Numbered from the stretch's first letter, positions 24,600-38,180 are shown. The stretch: 64,000 nucleotides of DNA from Uloborus plumipes (GCA_038373865.1 JAXGGA010002963.1:20001-84000), one strand, 5' to 3'. Notes: generated by a model from the sequence alone, not told the origin. A program made the numbers and translations.

Positions 24600-24960
24600 T
24601 CTTTCCTACTTACCGATGCGACATAGATAAATCGTACATTATTGTCGCTATCCAATATATTTTCACGCAAAATGCATGATTATATGCCTTGCGCTTTTTT
24701 GCCCATCGATTCAATTATTGTGTCGTCTCCGGCAAGCCGAAATCGTCTATCGGACAGTTTTTGTCGGAAAGACCCATCGGTACTTTCATGTCGGCCCGAT
24801 ATCTATTCATCAGCTTATTTTTTTTCACAGGAGCAGGAAATAGCCATAGCATGCGGACCGATATCAGTTGAATGGAAAAACACTGCAATAAACGAGACTG
24901 TACCGTACTTATCGTCGTAGTATTACCGGCCGATTTTTCGTCGTTAAGTGGAAAAGTCCT
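24600..24960 (+). repeat. Dispersed repeat with GTCGTTAAGTGGAAAA end, copy 1
   Basis: ACCGTACTTATCGTCGTAGT and TTTTCGTCGTTAAGTGGAAA recur in 46740-46885. The left part is rich in TCGG. Not coding. Confidence 0.6.
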
Positions 24961-24964
24961 GTTA

Positions 24965-26346
24965 CGTTAACATTTCATTCCCAGCAAATTGATTGGTTTT
25001 TTCTCCCACTTTGGGCAACGTGCACTAATTCTGTACAATTTTTCCAATTTGGCACACAAAGAAGTTTTCTTCTAGATGTTCCAGTTTCCGATGGTTTGAA
25101 AATTGATTTACTTTTTGTTTATTCAAATGATCAGATTGTTATAAGTGTTTTTTAGATCTAAATAAGTCCCTTTTCTGACTGACTTCACAAAAAAATAAAA
25201 GCACAAAACCGGAAAAGCACGAAAAGAGACTTAGTACTTGGTATAAAATCTCATAAAAAATGATATTACAAAACAAATTAATTTTTAAATATTCATTTTT
25301 TTAACTGGTTAAGCTTGTATCATGAGTAAAATACAGTTAGATGGCATTTTATTATTTTTTCCCACGTTTGTGCAATTATTATAGAGTATGTATAAAGACT
25401 AGAGAGCGCTGAAGTTATAATTAACTATTATTTCCGAGAAAAAATATATTTGGTTACGTAAGTGTTTCGTCCGATAGACGGCGCAGTTGTATCGTTAACA
25501 TGTGACCAATTTCAATTGTTTGTTCTAAGTAGAATTCTTAGCTTTTACGAGAACGAGGCAAGTTATCTGCATGAAATTTCGTTTTTTACTGTAACAAAAT
25601 TAATTCGCTTGTCTTTAACGTAACATAATGTTCCAGTTTGAAAACAAATTCACTTTATTTAGATTGCCATTTGAATTTACAAAAAATACAATTATTGAAA
25701 AGCAATAAACCGGAATGATTTACAAAAATATTCAAGCTTAAAAACAAGCCGGTAAGTGAATTTCAATTCATTGTGTTATAGAAAACAGCTACGAAAACTC
25801 TAGTTACACATAAAAAAAAATGTTTGAAATGTCAAATAACTGAGTTTAGAAGCAAATATTAAAGACAAATCTAATTACTGTGTCTAATGATTATCGATAA
25901 ATAGTTCAAATTTTCACTTAAATTTAATAAAACAAAAATATGAACATATTCTGCGGAACTAATAAAAAATTTTAATCATTTTTTTTTTTTTGTAAATTTA
26001 GATAAACAAAGATATAAATATTGATTAATACCTTGAGGCACTATATACTGGTCAAAGTAGCGTAGAATTTTAAAAATTAAAACTAGCTATCGGAGATTCA
26101 AAGTCAAAAACTGAGTTTAAACTTCAGAATGAAAACTGCTGCAACCTCGCCTATATTTCATAAAAGTTTGCACGAATAATAAGCATTCGCAACATTATTT
26201 AATGCCAATGGGCACAACAGCACAACCGCGCCACTCTCAAAAATTTCAGTCGATAATTTTAGAATCAAACAGCCAATGAGCTATTTCTGATAGCTGTTGG
26301 CGAAATCGCGTGGTACTGTAAAATGGATTTTCAAATTAACATAAAC
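24965..26346. other. AT-rich tract, no gene seen
   Basis: No repeat ends, frames or RNA signals recognised. Confidence 0.55.
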
Positions 26347-26350
26347 AAGT

Positions 26351-26599
26351 GAAGGGTCAGGGGGAAAAACCACGGTAGTCACATTTGATTCATTTTGAGA
26401 AAAACGAAATTTAAACTTTACGAACTCATAAACTTCCCCAGTATACTTGTTCTAAAATGACAATAATACATGGACTACAGTGTTTTTTCACGAATATTGC
26501 ATATACTAAACGAAATTACACTTATTTTTGTAACAAGTGGTAGCATCAGTTGAAATTCAACAAAAAGTGGACTACCGTGGTTTTTCCCCCTGATCCTTC
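26351..26599. mobile_element. MITE with GAAGGRTCAGGGGGAAAAAC ends
   Basis: 249 bp; 30-bp inverted ends with one mismatch, the inner part reading CACGGTAGTC. AAGT flanks both sides (26347-26350, 26600-26603), suggesting a 4-bp duplication. Non-coding. Confidence 0.85.
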
Positions 26600-27091
26600 A
26601 AGTATATTCTCTAATATTAGGTACAAAAAAATGCTGAATGTCTGAGCCTTCAGTTCATATTAAATCCCCGTTTAGGATTTTAATCATAATTGGTAATTTT
26701 AATAAAATTAACAGTTCCCCGTAAAACATCGACACATAAAATTGAAATCTTTAGTACGCCATTAATGTTGCATATTACAATACAAAACTTTTTTATATTT
26801 TGAAAACGTGGTTTGAACCATAATCTAAATAGGAAAATGTTTCGAAGTTGAGTGGAACTTTTACCAAAGTAAGACGAGCACTCCAAGCAATAAATAGCAG
26901 TATAAAAAGGAATTTTACATAAAACTACCGCTTTGAAATTGAATTATGATTGTGCATACTGCCATAAAGAATATAATTTGTGAAAATGCCACAAATTTTT
27001 AATTTAAAATACGCCAAAAAGAATTGAATTAGGAAAACATGTTGCGAATACTAGATAAGCAACGCAGTTGTTTATCGAGTATTCGCAAAAT

Positions 27092-27661
27092 CAGGTGTGC
27101 CCATCTCTCCCAAGCTTAATGGCGCAAAGCCACCCCCCTCCCCAAATTTTTTCACAACCCTATTGTGCTTTTTATTTTTATCCCTCTTTTTTATTTGATT
27201 TGTTTTTTTTTAACATCATTTATTTATTTTTAATTGTATTTATTATTTTTTTTAAATATTATTTACTAACTTTTTTAAATATTAATTATTTTTTTTTAAA
27301 TATTTTTATTTATTTTTTTAAATTGTAACTATTATTTTTTATGTATTATTAATTTTTTTTAAAGTACAAATTATGCGCAGAATAGAATAGCTTTTTTTCC
27401 CTTTTTCCAGACATTCCAAGCACACACACACACACACACAAAATAAATAAATAAATAAATAATAATAGAGAAATAATTTAAATTAAAAAAAATAATTAAT
27501 GAATAATTTACATTTAAAAAATCCGTAAATAATTTAATTTCAAATATAAATTCATAAATAATTTAAATAAATAAATAAATTAGCTTAAAAAAATCCCCCC
27601 CCCCCCCCAAACATTGTGATGGCGCAACTTGCGCCATAATCCCTCCTTGTGGCCACCCCTG
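27092..27661. mobile_element. hAT-like MITE, CAGGTGTGCCCA ends
   Basis: 570 bp with the perfect 8-bp duplication CGCAAAAT at 27084-27091 and 27662-27669. Ends CAGGTGTGCCCA and the inverse of CAGGGGTGGCCAC. The middle is A/T low-complexity with (CA)n at about 27419 and (AAAT)n tracts. Related to 53166-54573. Confidence 0.9.
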
Positions 27662-28521
27662 CGCAAAATAATTGTAAAAGTAGTAACAAATGTAAATATT
27701 GATCGAAATCACATCGTTTTATTTTACATTTTTAGAAATACTAATGAAATGTTTGCGTAATCAACACCCTAATGACAAGTAGCATTATTTTTAATTACTA
27801 AATGGGCTTAAAAGAGTTTCGCAACTTCATGAAAAATAAAGTAATTGATTCTGACAGCCTTACGTATTCGTTTAATTATTTTTGATTGAGAACAAGTACT
27901 AAATGAAAGACTCAAGTTGAAATATGACTGAAAAAAGTTATTGAAAAATATTATGACCCTCAAATTACCTTTCTATGTTCGTAAATATGATTCCTTTGCA
28001 ATACTATTGCACTGTGTACAGCTGCATATTTTCGTATACTTGAATTTAGTATCATTTGTTTCTTTCACAAGTTTATTTATCTGCTTAGGAAAAAATTCAA
28101 CGTTCTTGCCATTCACTTCCACATGAGTTTATAATTATATTTTGAACAGGAAGAATTTTGTATGTTCAATGTTTTTTATGCATTTAATTATATTTTTGTT
28201 TTTTGCGTGAATACTGCTTTATTTATTTACATTAGTTTTAGTTTATCTGTTGTTTTTTACTTAGTTCCCGTTGATCTTAATGTAACTCATACTTCTGTCT
28301 ATTTTGGAATTTTATGACAATGTTGAAGTTTTATATTTATGAAGTTTAGTTAGAAAGGTAAGTTTTGGTTTAGTTTTTGAATAGAATAGTTTAATGGATT
28401 TCTTTTAGTTTAGTTTGTAAGTAATTTAAGTTTTTCCAATATTTATGTTGAATTAAAGGTTATTTGACATCAAATGAAACTAGTTTTGCTGTGGATATTC
28501 ATCTTTTTCCTTTCATTTATA

Positions 28522-28697
28522 CAGTCGACGCTCGATATAACGACCGTCTCTGTCCAACAGAAAACGGTCTTTATAACGAAGGGTCGCTATAAGAGGTAGA
28601 ACATAGAGTATATTGGGATACAGTCGGGGGTTTTCTCACAGGTAGTTATATTAGGATGGTCTTTATAACGTGTGGTCGTTATAACGAGCGTCGACTG
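28522..28697. mobile_element. Short pogo-like MITE
   Basis: 176 bp between TA dinucleotides; ends CAGTCGACGCTCGATATAAC and exact-type inverse. It contains several further TATAACGA motifs. It sits only 26 bp from the next MITE. Confidence 0.9.
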
Positions 28698-28723
28698 TAT
28701 TTCTATTTGTTTCTAAACTGATA

Positions 28724-29216
28724 CAGTCGAACCTACTTATCTCGAACCTGCTTACCTCGAAAACCTCTCTATGTCGAAATTTTTCAATTTCCCTGCTTTT
28801 ACAGCATAAACTTAATGTTTTTTTCTCTTGTTTATCTCGAATGATTTCTCCCGAAAACCTCTATATCTCGAATTTTCACGACTCTCATTTTTGAATTTCA
28901 TCTCCTGCCCCCTTTATCAATGGTATAACTTGGAGACAAAAATCATCTTTTGCACATTCATTCAAAGACTATGTTCGTACTTAAAGGTATGCATTCACTT
29001 GCTACCGATATAGTCATCACAATTAGTAAAACGTGGACTCACAACATGTCGTACAGTAAAATATTCAACAATATCAACGCAAAACAATGTATTAAGTATC
29101 TAACTTTGTTTCAATTGCTTATTTTTGTAAATTTTATCACAACCTCTGTATCTCAAAACTCCGTATCTCGAATTTTTCTTCTGTCCCGTGAAATTCGAGA
29201 TAGACAGGTTTGACTG
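28724..29216 (+). mobile_element. Tigger/pogo-like MITE, copy 2
   Basis: 493 bp between TA dinucleotides (28722-28723, 29217-29218). Ends CAGTCGAACCTACTTATCTC and the inverse of CAGTCAAACCTGTCTATCTC, the typical pogo/Tigger form. Interior matches 1301-1763 in inverse orientation. Confidence 0.9.
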
Positions 29217-29499
29217 TATAAACGTTATCTCGTGTTTGTTTATTTAATATTACTGTTTTATTTGTATTGTTCTGATTCATATCTAACTTGGGTAGATCGA
29301 TCAAGATTCTTCTCTAATTTAAAGAAAAATGTCCTTCTACAAATATTTATTTTAATTTCTAGTGAACTAATTATCTGATATATTTATTTACTTACATTTT
29401 AGCTCAGTTGACGCTGTGTTCAAAGTTGAAGGTAATATTTAAACCAGATTTTCAGCCCTTCCATAGTGTCTGTGCATACACTTTTAAAAGTGTCAGAAC

Positions 29500-29790
29500 T
29501 CAAGCAAGATATATACTATTCACCGTCAGATCCTCTTCATCTAAAATTCCACGACCTAAAAGCTTGCCCTTGGAATATTGCAATATTTTGAGTATCCACT
29601 TTGTCCAAGAAGCAGTTAGGTATCTCTTAACACTGTAGGGTTCCCCATCCATCAATCTGACAGGTGGTCTTGCTTGATGGATCACATTTTCTCCCAGGAG
29701 CAAAATTTTCCCAGACAGCAATATGATCATCCCTTCAGTCCCACATACATAAACAATGAAATTCAAATCTAACGGAGAAAGTGAGGGAAA
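29500..29790 (-). pseudogene. Coding-like dispersed segment, copy 1
   Basis: Open minus-strand frame (29500-29766, 88 codons) containing VIHQARPPVRLMDGEPYSVK. The nucleotide sequence is shared with 23570-23870 (ATTTGAATTT, TGATCCATCAA, TTGATGG and others). Product not recognised; probably a transposon-derived or retroposed gene fragment. Confidence 0.35.
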
Positions 29791-30205
29791 AGTGTTAAAG
29801 TCATATTTTGAAGATGTTTCCTCTCATCGTTGAGTTGTTAAAAAAATGCTGCAGCATAAATAAAATAGTAGAAACTCATGCAAGGACCCCTTATAGTGAT
29901 AAAGTATTTTGTCATCATCAATAAAAAGTGTCGGACCTTTACGGGTAGATAATCTTGTTTAATTTTCTCACATAGTACGATCTTCTGTTTTTTGTTTCCT
30001 GTTAACCCTCAGCTCATGAGGTGACATATCCGACCGCGAATTGGGCTTTTACGCTATGAGCAGGAGCATATCATCTACAGGCCAAATTCAGAGCAATTTA
30101 ATTTAAAAATAATGAAACTTATTAGCTAGAGGATTTAAGTCTAAAAAGTTTAGCATTGAGGAGTTGTATGGTAGTAAAATTTAGCTAAAAAGCAAGCTAT
30201 AGTTC

Positions 30206-30437
30206 TGCGCTAAACGCAAAAGACCGATCTGCAGAGTAGTTCAAAATAGGAAACTGCCAAGTTTTTCTCCTCAATGTATTGGATTCAGATGTAACATTTT
30301 CAGTTTTTTTTTTATTACTTCCTCCATACAAATGACCATTGAACATTGTATTTAGGTGAAACATTTGACAATAACCACTTGACAACCCCAGCTCAATTTT
30401 GATAAAAAGTGCAGATGCAACTTTTGTGCTTAGCACG
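30206..30437. mobile_element. MITE with CGTGCTAAGYGCAAAAGT ends, copy 2
   Basis: Left end TGCGCTAAACGCAAAAGACC, right end inverse of CGTGCTAAGCACAAAAGTTG. The internal sequence (TTTGACAATAACCAC..., AGCTCAATTTTGATAAAAAG) resembles 50221-50475. More diverged than copy 1. Confidence 0.7.
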
Positions 30438-30439
30438 GC

Positions 30440-32915
30440 AGACTATACTACACTGCAACCTTTCTTGAAAACAACATCGTGACGTTTGCGTGACGTTAGC
30501 CTATGAAAAACGAGCTAGATAAAACGTCACAGCCTACTTGGCGAATTAGAGGAGATCGCTGACTGCTTGTGAGCTCTTATTGGCTCCGCCCGTAGTGACG
30601 TTTAGTGTCAAGTTAAGTTGCATTCTAGTATAGTTCTCATCTGAAAAGTTAACCGTTAACCTTCGACATAGACAATGTTTCCTCTTTTTCTGGTAATAGA
30701 AAAGTGTAATTGGAGTTGAATTGAGTTTGGTTACTTCTGTAGTCGTTTTGCAAGAGTATTCCAACTCAAATCCGCTGAGATTACCCTTTTCTACTATCCA
30801 AAAAGAGGGCAACATTGTGAAGATCAAGGATAAACATTTCGGAGGTAGCATTTTTATGTTTCTTTTTATTTTGGAACACTTTACTTTGAAATTTTTGTTT
30901 GCATATTAAGCCTGTTTTTGTTCTACAAAACCATAAATAATATCTGAAAGACGTAGTTCTGCACAAAATTTATATTCCGGAAAAGGTTCGCACCGTTTCG
31001 TTTCGTTTCAATGTGCCTCGATTTCTTCCGGAACATTCCATACCATGAATAAACATGGCGGCGATGAAAAGAAAGGGGTGAAAATATATAAAACGAAATA
31101 TGTTTTTTGATCTCTTTTTTTTTGCAAATAATACGGTGCTTGGGTCATCGAATTTGGAAGTAATTGGTGGAAAGCTGAAAATTTTTTTAATCTATTCTTT
31201 ATGGGTCTGTAATGAATATCCTGTTTCCCCCTTCCTACTGAGTGAGCTTTCGCCGCAGCGTCCAAAGTAGTGCCAAAAAGCGCCTGTTTTTTCATGAATA
31301 CCACAATAGCACAAAAAGTACTTGTGAAACAGCCATACCTGCAATTTTGTAGAACATGAAATTCTGAACAAAATGAGTACCTTCAACCTATACTTTTGTT
31401 AAATATTAGGCTCACAGCTTAGTTTCAAAGTTTAGCATAAAATCGCCTTTTTCAACCTTTTCCCGCTCCCACCATTCCTCCTCCCCGAACTCCCCCCTCC
31501 CCCCGTCGATAGAAGGCCGCCATACTGAAAGCGTAGTGGTTTTTTTTTTTTTTACCCTGTGGAACTAGCTACACAGCTATGTGATCACCAAAGCTATTGA
31601 CATACTACATGTCCATGTGTTCTTTGGAATGGTTTGATTGAGCTAGTAGGGAATTCCCTGACGATAATCGTTGTTTTGATTTTCCTTAGCCTGTCAATTT
31701 TGCTACCCCAGTTCCTGCCCCTAATGTGACCAAAGATTTTCTACAGTTCGCTTTTAAGACTTCTATTTCAAACAAAAAATCTGCTAAAGTCATTGTTTTT
31801 AAATTACCATTTGGAAATTTTTTCGGGAGAGCAAGTTTGAGACTTCCTATTTCTGAGCAAATATTACATCTAAAACTATGTTCATATTAAAAATGCAAAA
31901 GTGTACTTAAACTTGTCGTCTTCCTGACGAAAGAGATATTAGTAATGCTTTTGAATTACTGTTATTCACAAAAAATGTCAATTCGAAAAATTAATGACTG
32001 ACTTTATAGCTGAGCTTGTGCGTAAAGTGTGAAAAAGTGTCTTAGCGTTTACGTTTTTTACGTTTAAGTAATTGATATAAAGTCAAGTTTCGTTAAATTA
32101 AACTCCTGGGGACCTTTAAAATCAATTCGTAAACCGTAGTTCGTCTTATTAACAAACAATAAAAAACAAACAGGGGGACGAGGATCGGAAATATAATTCG
32201 TTTTTAGCCGTAGTTCGTTGTAAGCGTGTTCGAATTAACAAGGTTTGACAGCATTAAAGAATAACCTTTTTTACTTGGAAACATCAAATGAAAATCTAAA
32301 AACCAAACTGACATTTCAACTGAGTTGTAGAAACAACTTTCTACCTTCATCTCACAAACAAAACAAATTTCTGAAGAGTAAAATCCACCACTTTCTGTTA
32401 TTTTTGTTGAAGTCAACGAAAAGAAATGTTTGCAGCTTCACGAAGTACATCTTGTTGGAACTTACAGAAAATTTGCAATCTTCATAAAGTGAACTTTGTG
32501 TCGCATTTTTATCTTCAGTCCGAGTCATAAATCACGCAGCGGAAAAGATGGCTCAACTACATTTGGGGAAACTATTTTACTTTTCTGAGTACTGCAAGAT
32601 GTTTTCTTGGTTTGAATTTTAGTTCTGCTCGTGAGATATTTGGTTACGAATTCCAACTCAAAGTTTTCTGTTCCTTTTATAAAAAGAATCTGCTCACACG
32701 ATATAATGCAGAAAAAGAGAATTTCAGAGAATTTTTTTTATGATAGATAATTTTGTACAAAAAGTCACATAAGTTCTATCGGGAGGTTGTGAAACCCGAA
32801 AGTTGGCCGCAAGCAAACTCACGTTAGAAACGCTATTTTTTATTTTACATGTAACTAAAAGAGTAATTTATCTAAAAAGCACTGGGGAAATTTAGTTTAT
32901 TAGCTTTATAGAGAT
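30440..32915. other. Tract without identified gene
   Basis: A patch at 30478-30610 carries three TGACGT motifs and is less AT-rich. Minus frames at 30546-30851 and 31008-31304 show no recognisable family. No exon chain can be built. Confidence 0.5.
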
Positions 32916-32919
32916 TACT

Positions 32920-34716
32920 AGCGGTACCCGCACGGCTTTGCCCGTGGTATAAAATTAAAAGTTCATTTGTAAAAAAATGATATAGCAGAAAAAAATACTC
33001 TATTTTAGTTATAATTCAACTATAATTCCTTCAAAGTATGATATAAAAATTTGGTATGGACCCTACACTACTTCCTTTTACGTGTAAATTTCTTAGTAGA
33101 TGCCTTAAGTGCTAAAATAGTGCTTGAAGTGAGTAAGATAACAATTCAAACATTTGCATCCCTAGTTTGCCACGAAACAATGCAAAAAAATGTTTTACAA
33201 TGATTAATCTCCTAAATATCGCCGATTTTAACATCATTCAGTAGATTTTTTGCAAAATATCGCCAATAGCGCCAAATTGAACCCAAAAAAATTTTTTTTT
33301 CGCTAAATTTATTGCCAACTTGGCGATATGTCGCCAAATTGGCGTCAAACACTTGGTGACCAAAAGCTTGGCGAGATATCGCCAAGTGGTCGCGCCAATT
33401 CATATCACTTTGGTCTGCATTGAAAGCCCTGATTACCCCATAAAAGGGGTAAATCACCCCCTTGGGGACATTCGAATGCAACCCCAAAGATAGGTGCACA
33501 AAAATAAGCCAAAAGAAAAAATAAGAAAAATTTTGTTGCTCACAGAAACCAACAGAAATCTTACCAAAGTTTAAAAGAAGAAGAAAGTTTTCTTTCCTAA
33601 CTTCAAAAACAAAATAATACATTTTCCGAAATGACATACTTTAGAAAGAACGTTGCAATATCGCAATAAGATAGAAGTAAATATACTGAAATAGAATTGA
33701 ATGCCAAATTGTAAAAAAGTCGCCAAAAAATAATTTTTAATATTGTCTTTCATTATTTATTAAATGCAATTATTGCTGCAAATGACAGTCCAACAATAAA
33801 TAATCACATTGCAAAAGTATATTTGGAGCTATTTTTTCTTTTAAACTCAACTGATCCTAAAAATTTTAAGTATTAGTCATAGAAATTTCGTGCATTATTC
33901 TTCACAATGATAATAAAAACAATAAACATCGACAAAGATCAACCAGCAAACGATAAATTAAAAGCTAAATTCGTTCACTCAAGCCATTTGCTGCAATTTA
34001 TATTGAAATAAATTAATAATGAAGTAAAATATGTTTTGCAGACGATAAATTTAGAATGGTATCCTGTATTTTAAGGAAAGGACTCGATTTCTCATTTGAT
34101 TGACAGGTGCCATCTTATCACGGTTTTTAATATTTCATTTGACTAATTTTAATAAGGCTTGGAGTTTGGATTGTTACAAAAACAAATACATTTTTAAATT
34201 ATTAAGGGAAAAAGAACGAAATAAAAACGTAACCATGGTAACAACATGAAAAGTTGATTTCCGTTGATAAAATAATTCATTTCATCTCTATTTTCAAACA
34301 AATTTTATTCGCGAGCAAAGCCATTTTAGAATCGTTTGGCTTGCTTTACTGAAGGTAAGCCTTGAATTTCGGGATTCTAAAAACAATTGTTACAGCTCTC
34401 CTGATGATCGTAGAAACTTCGAAAAAACGTCATTTTGTGCAGAAAATTTCAAGCTTTCGAATGACATAAGACTTGAAAATGTGTATAAAATATTTCTTCC
34501 CTATTTTATCGAATTTCCGCTAAGAATTCGAATAGAAAAAGAACGAAATGGAATTTTCGAAAAATCGCTTCGAGGTGCAAAACTACATGCTACAAACTAA
34601 TTTTGTACCAAGTGGCATGAAAATCGACCGAACGGTTTTGGCGCTACGCGCGTAACAGACAGACAGACAGAAGGAAAGACAGAGAGACAAACTTTCAGCT
34701 TTATTATTAGTAGAGA
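32920..34716 (+). mobile_element. Unclassified interspersed element, ACTAGCGGTACCC start
   Basis: The start ACTAGCGGTACCCGCACGGC and the CAGACAGACAGACAG run with TTTATTATTAGTAGAGAT at the end resemble the two ends of an abundant arthropod repeat type. The interior includes the 33050-33500 repeat. Superfamily undetermined; boundaries approximate. Confidence 0.5.
33050..33500 (+). repeat. TATCGCCAAG-family repeat, copy A
   Basis: Shares its whole length with 44940-45440 and, inverted, with 44150-44640. Several TTGGCGATAT/TATCGCCAA half-palindromes. Not coding: the minus-strand open frames here are chance. Confidence 0.8.
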
Positions 34717-35899
34717 TATTTTATGAAAATATTTTTCCTTTACTCGAATGTTTTACTGTGCCTTACAAAGTGAGGCATGGCTACTGCCCTTTTACTACTT
34801 TTGCAACTAGTAGGTTAAAAAATTTCAAATACGTTTTCTTTCATTTTTGAGGAAACATTTTACTATTTTATTGGCTTTTTACTAACAAAAATGAGCCAAA
34901 AATGACTTTTGTTAAAAAGCTTTGATATTTTCTAAATTTTCTATTTAAGAGTATTTGGCTGATTTTTTCCTGTTGACTTTCATAGTAATCTATACCTCAT
35001 ACTAAGTGCTTTTTATTTCATTTTTTTACGTTCACTCTCTTATGCTCATTTTTATTTTTTGATTTTTTTAATATGTTATTTTATTTATTTTTATTTAAGT
35101 TAATTTATTTGGATGAAGTTTAACTATTTTCTATACAACAGTTTCAAACTTGTAGCTTCAGGTTCAATGACAAAGGTATCTAGTGCCTTTGAATATAGTG
35201 GTCCAAAAGTCGAAACCATTTGCGAAATGTTATAAACATTACCAGTTAATTTCTTGCTTCTAGAAGAGTAAGATAGTGTTGAATAAAACGAAACATAATT
35301 AATGAGAGAATATGGGAGTTGGGGAAAATAGAATACAGATTTTTTCGATATAACGCTACCATGGCTCCCTTATTTCACAAAGGTTTTTCTTCGCTATTCT
35401 TCATGGAATATGGAGATATTATAATGATGTATAACTTAATTTTTAAATTCCATATGGTTGCAAAAGCAATTTTTAAGAACCCATATGCATTTGAAAATAT
35501 TCATATTTACTTGAAATTAAAAGGGTCCTTGTGTTTTGGGGTTCACTTTTTTAATGCATAGTAAATAAGCTTACAGAGAAAAAGACACTAAAACCTTCTT
35601 TGCATATGCATAAAAATGTGTTTTTTGTTCAAAATCTCATTTCTTTTGCATTGAAAAAGTGGTTTTTTGAAACCCTAAAACATGTATCTGCATTTTTTTT
35701 GCGAATTTGTGAATTTTAAAAGTAGTGTAATTAGCTTTTACATTTCATCTTCACTGTATTTATTTCTCACGTATAGTTCTGATGGGAAAGAAGAACCTAT
35801 ATTTCCTCACACATACTAAACCTATTTCTGAATAGATATAAATTTCTACCTCGATCGCACCAGATTTCTAGCTGCAGAATTGAGCAAACGTTTACAACA
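34717..35899. other. AT-rich tract, no gene seen
   Basis: Low-complexity T/A-rich DNA; the frame at 35319-35561 is unsupported. Confidence 0.55.
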
Positions 35900-36130
35900 T
35901 CACACGTCACGTATCGAAACACTTTTCCTCGCCAGAATAAATTTTACGCCGTATTTTCCCGACAATCTATACCACAAATCATGAGAAGAAATTGATAGTG
36001 GATCCTGAAAGAAATCTTCACTTTTCTGCTCTCGACGTGATTCTCCGTATTTATTTATTTTTTCTGTGGAAACTTCAGTGACATATGTTGCGACCTTGGG
36101 TTCAAGTCGCTTTTTCCTTTCTATAAACAT
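35900..36130 (-). pseudogene. Coding-like segment of unknown family, copy 1
   Basis: A 76-codon open frame with unbiased, protein-like composition, including QDPLSISSHDLWYRLSGKYG. A diverged copy at 43330-43560 keeps the alignment in the same frame but with stops and a one-base insertion. I do not recognise the product. It may be part of a transposon gene, or an exon whose neighbours are not visible. ATG at 36130 is only the first in frame. Confidence 0.4.
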
Positions 36131-36983
36131 TACTACTAGCGGAAAGAATGTGTCGGTTACGTTATTTCTATTTCGAAAAGATTAAGATTGATATTTTCAG
36201 ATTAAATACACAAACGGGGGGGGGGACCCTTCGATTTCAATGTTCAGCTGTCCCACTAAATTGTATTTTTTCATCTTAAAAAACTGTACCCTTTTATGAA
36301 ACAATATTTAAGTTTAAAAAATACCACATAAAGAGTCAAATCCTGAGTTTAACAATATAAGACAGTTGCAGAGAAAAATTTTGAAACTTAAGGTTAAAAA
36401 TCGGCAGTCATACATATTACAGTAATCTTCCATCTACAAAAATATTAGTTTATTAACATATATAAGAGATAATGACGTTCTAATAAAGGGGTAAAATTGT
36501 TTTCTAATTGTTCTTTTAAAATAAACAAATAATTTTAACTTTTGTATTGTTTTATAGTGGAATATGAATGGAAAATTGCAACCTGAACTGCAACGAACTC
36601 AGATGTCTGGAAAACATTGCAATTTCGTTCATTGATCGGAAAAAAAAGTAGGAAGTACTTTTTTCTGAGAAATGTACCTTTTTGTTATGTAATGGGCCAA
36701 TAAAATTGTTTTTTTTTATATTTTTTCGAGCAACATAAGAGATCCGTTATGTATCTGAAAGTGCAATATAGGGCAATGTAATGAAGAGTTACTATATTAA
36801 AATTCCTGCTTGAACTTACAACAGGGTTGGGATAGCAAGCGAACGATATCAAAAATTGCACAATCAAATTTAATGTTTAGTTAAAAACGCTCAGGAGTGT
36901 TCAAGATGTCGACCACACCTATTGTTGCACAGATGACACCCGTCGGTGTTGGATCTTTTATAAAGGCTAATGTTTGATCTGGT

Positions 36984-37140
<157 letters not shown>

Positions 37141-37757
37141 TCTCCACCGCCAACAAAGAGCAAAATGTTTTCTCACAATGGAAATTTGCATGCGGTAAAT
37201 TTTTGATAGTCTTTGGAGATATATAACGTAGGTAATGTCGTCAGAGGCAATTACTTGCGTTGCTTAGTTTCACGGACTTCGTTTATACTTTCATCTATGC
37301 TGCTCCTCAGAATTGTATGCTACCCTATGTTCTGATGTAGTTATTGTTTGTCTGCGTGGGTACTATCAACCTTCTTAATTTGCAAAACAATAAAGAATCG
37401 CCCTTTATCTTGATAGCTATTTGGAATAATTCTCACCCGGATACCATTTTTTTGAGCAAAAATAAAAGCAATTAAAATAAATAGAAATCGAAAGAGCATT
37501 GTAAATCATGTTTCTGGACACAACAATTATTTTCCCTCGTGACCCGTTTCTCGAATATGGGATCTTAAAATCTGCAAATTTTTAAAGAAAAGTCGTCAAA
37601 TTTAGCGAGTTTCAAGGAGTAATGGCCGCCATCTTTCACATGATTCGTAGATTGATGTCCTACACATGCAGAAGGGGAAGAGAGATGATCAATTTCTTGC
37701 CCAGTTTTTGAATTTGGAGCCTTTTGTTTTAAATGTTCGTCAGATTTTAAGATTTTC

Positions 37758-37915
37758 AGTAGAGTCTCGATAACTCGAAATCTTATGTCTCGAACGTCCC
37801 TTTATCTTGAAGCTTTCATAGAATCCCAAACTCTTGAAGCTTGTAAAAACTTAACTCGAATTACTATTGACTGGACGTTTTTAGCCTTTCCCTCGAGACT
37901 TGACTGTATCTCGAT
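37758..37915. mobile_element. Degraded pogo/Tigger-like fragment
   Basis: AGTAGAGTCTCGATAACTCG at the left and TCGAGACTTGACTGTATCTCG-type sequence at the right, with internal TCTCGAA and ACTCGAA motifs as in pogo-derived repeats. Downstream of the lyase gene. Confidence 0.6.
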
Positions 37916-38123
37916 AACGGGCAGAGAAGGGCAAATATTTTTTTCGCCAAAAATATATCTCGGGCCACTCTTTTAATTCCTACCTATTTAAACATTTTTC
38001 ATTACTGCATTATTTGTATGGTTCCCAAGTCAGAAGCAGAGTGCCGAAATAATGAAAAGTGTTGAACGAATACATTACTAAAGTGCAATGAGAACACCAT
38101 CACATTTCGAAAAACACGAAAGG

Positions 38124-38129
38124 TTTATT
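38124..38129 (-). promoter_or_regulatory. Polyadenylation signal AATAAA of the NPL-like gene
   Basis: TTTATT on the + strand is AATAAA on the minus strand, 52 bases downstream of the stop codon. It implies a 3' UTR of only about 70-80 bases. In DNA this AT-rich chance matches occur, so position is the main support. Confidence 0.6.
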
Positions 38130-38180
38130 TGTTAACTTCAATCACAACAATGACTGTCAACTTTCAAGCTTGTTACGAAA

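Noticed and set aside
27068..27328. Open frame of 86 codons rich in Phe, Leu and Tyr
   Set aside because: Lies across the end and T-rich interior of a MITE.
30478..30610. Cluster of TGACGT motifs as a CRE-type promoter
   Set aside because: No gene start, TATA or initiator context and no adjacent exon; chance or repeat origin cannot be excluded.
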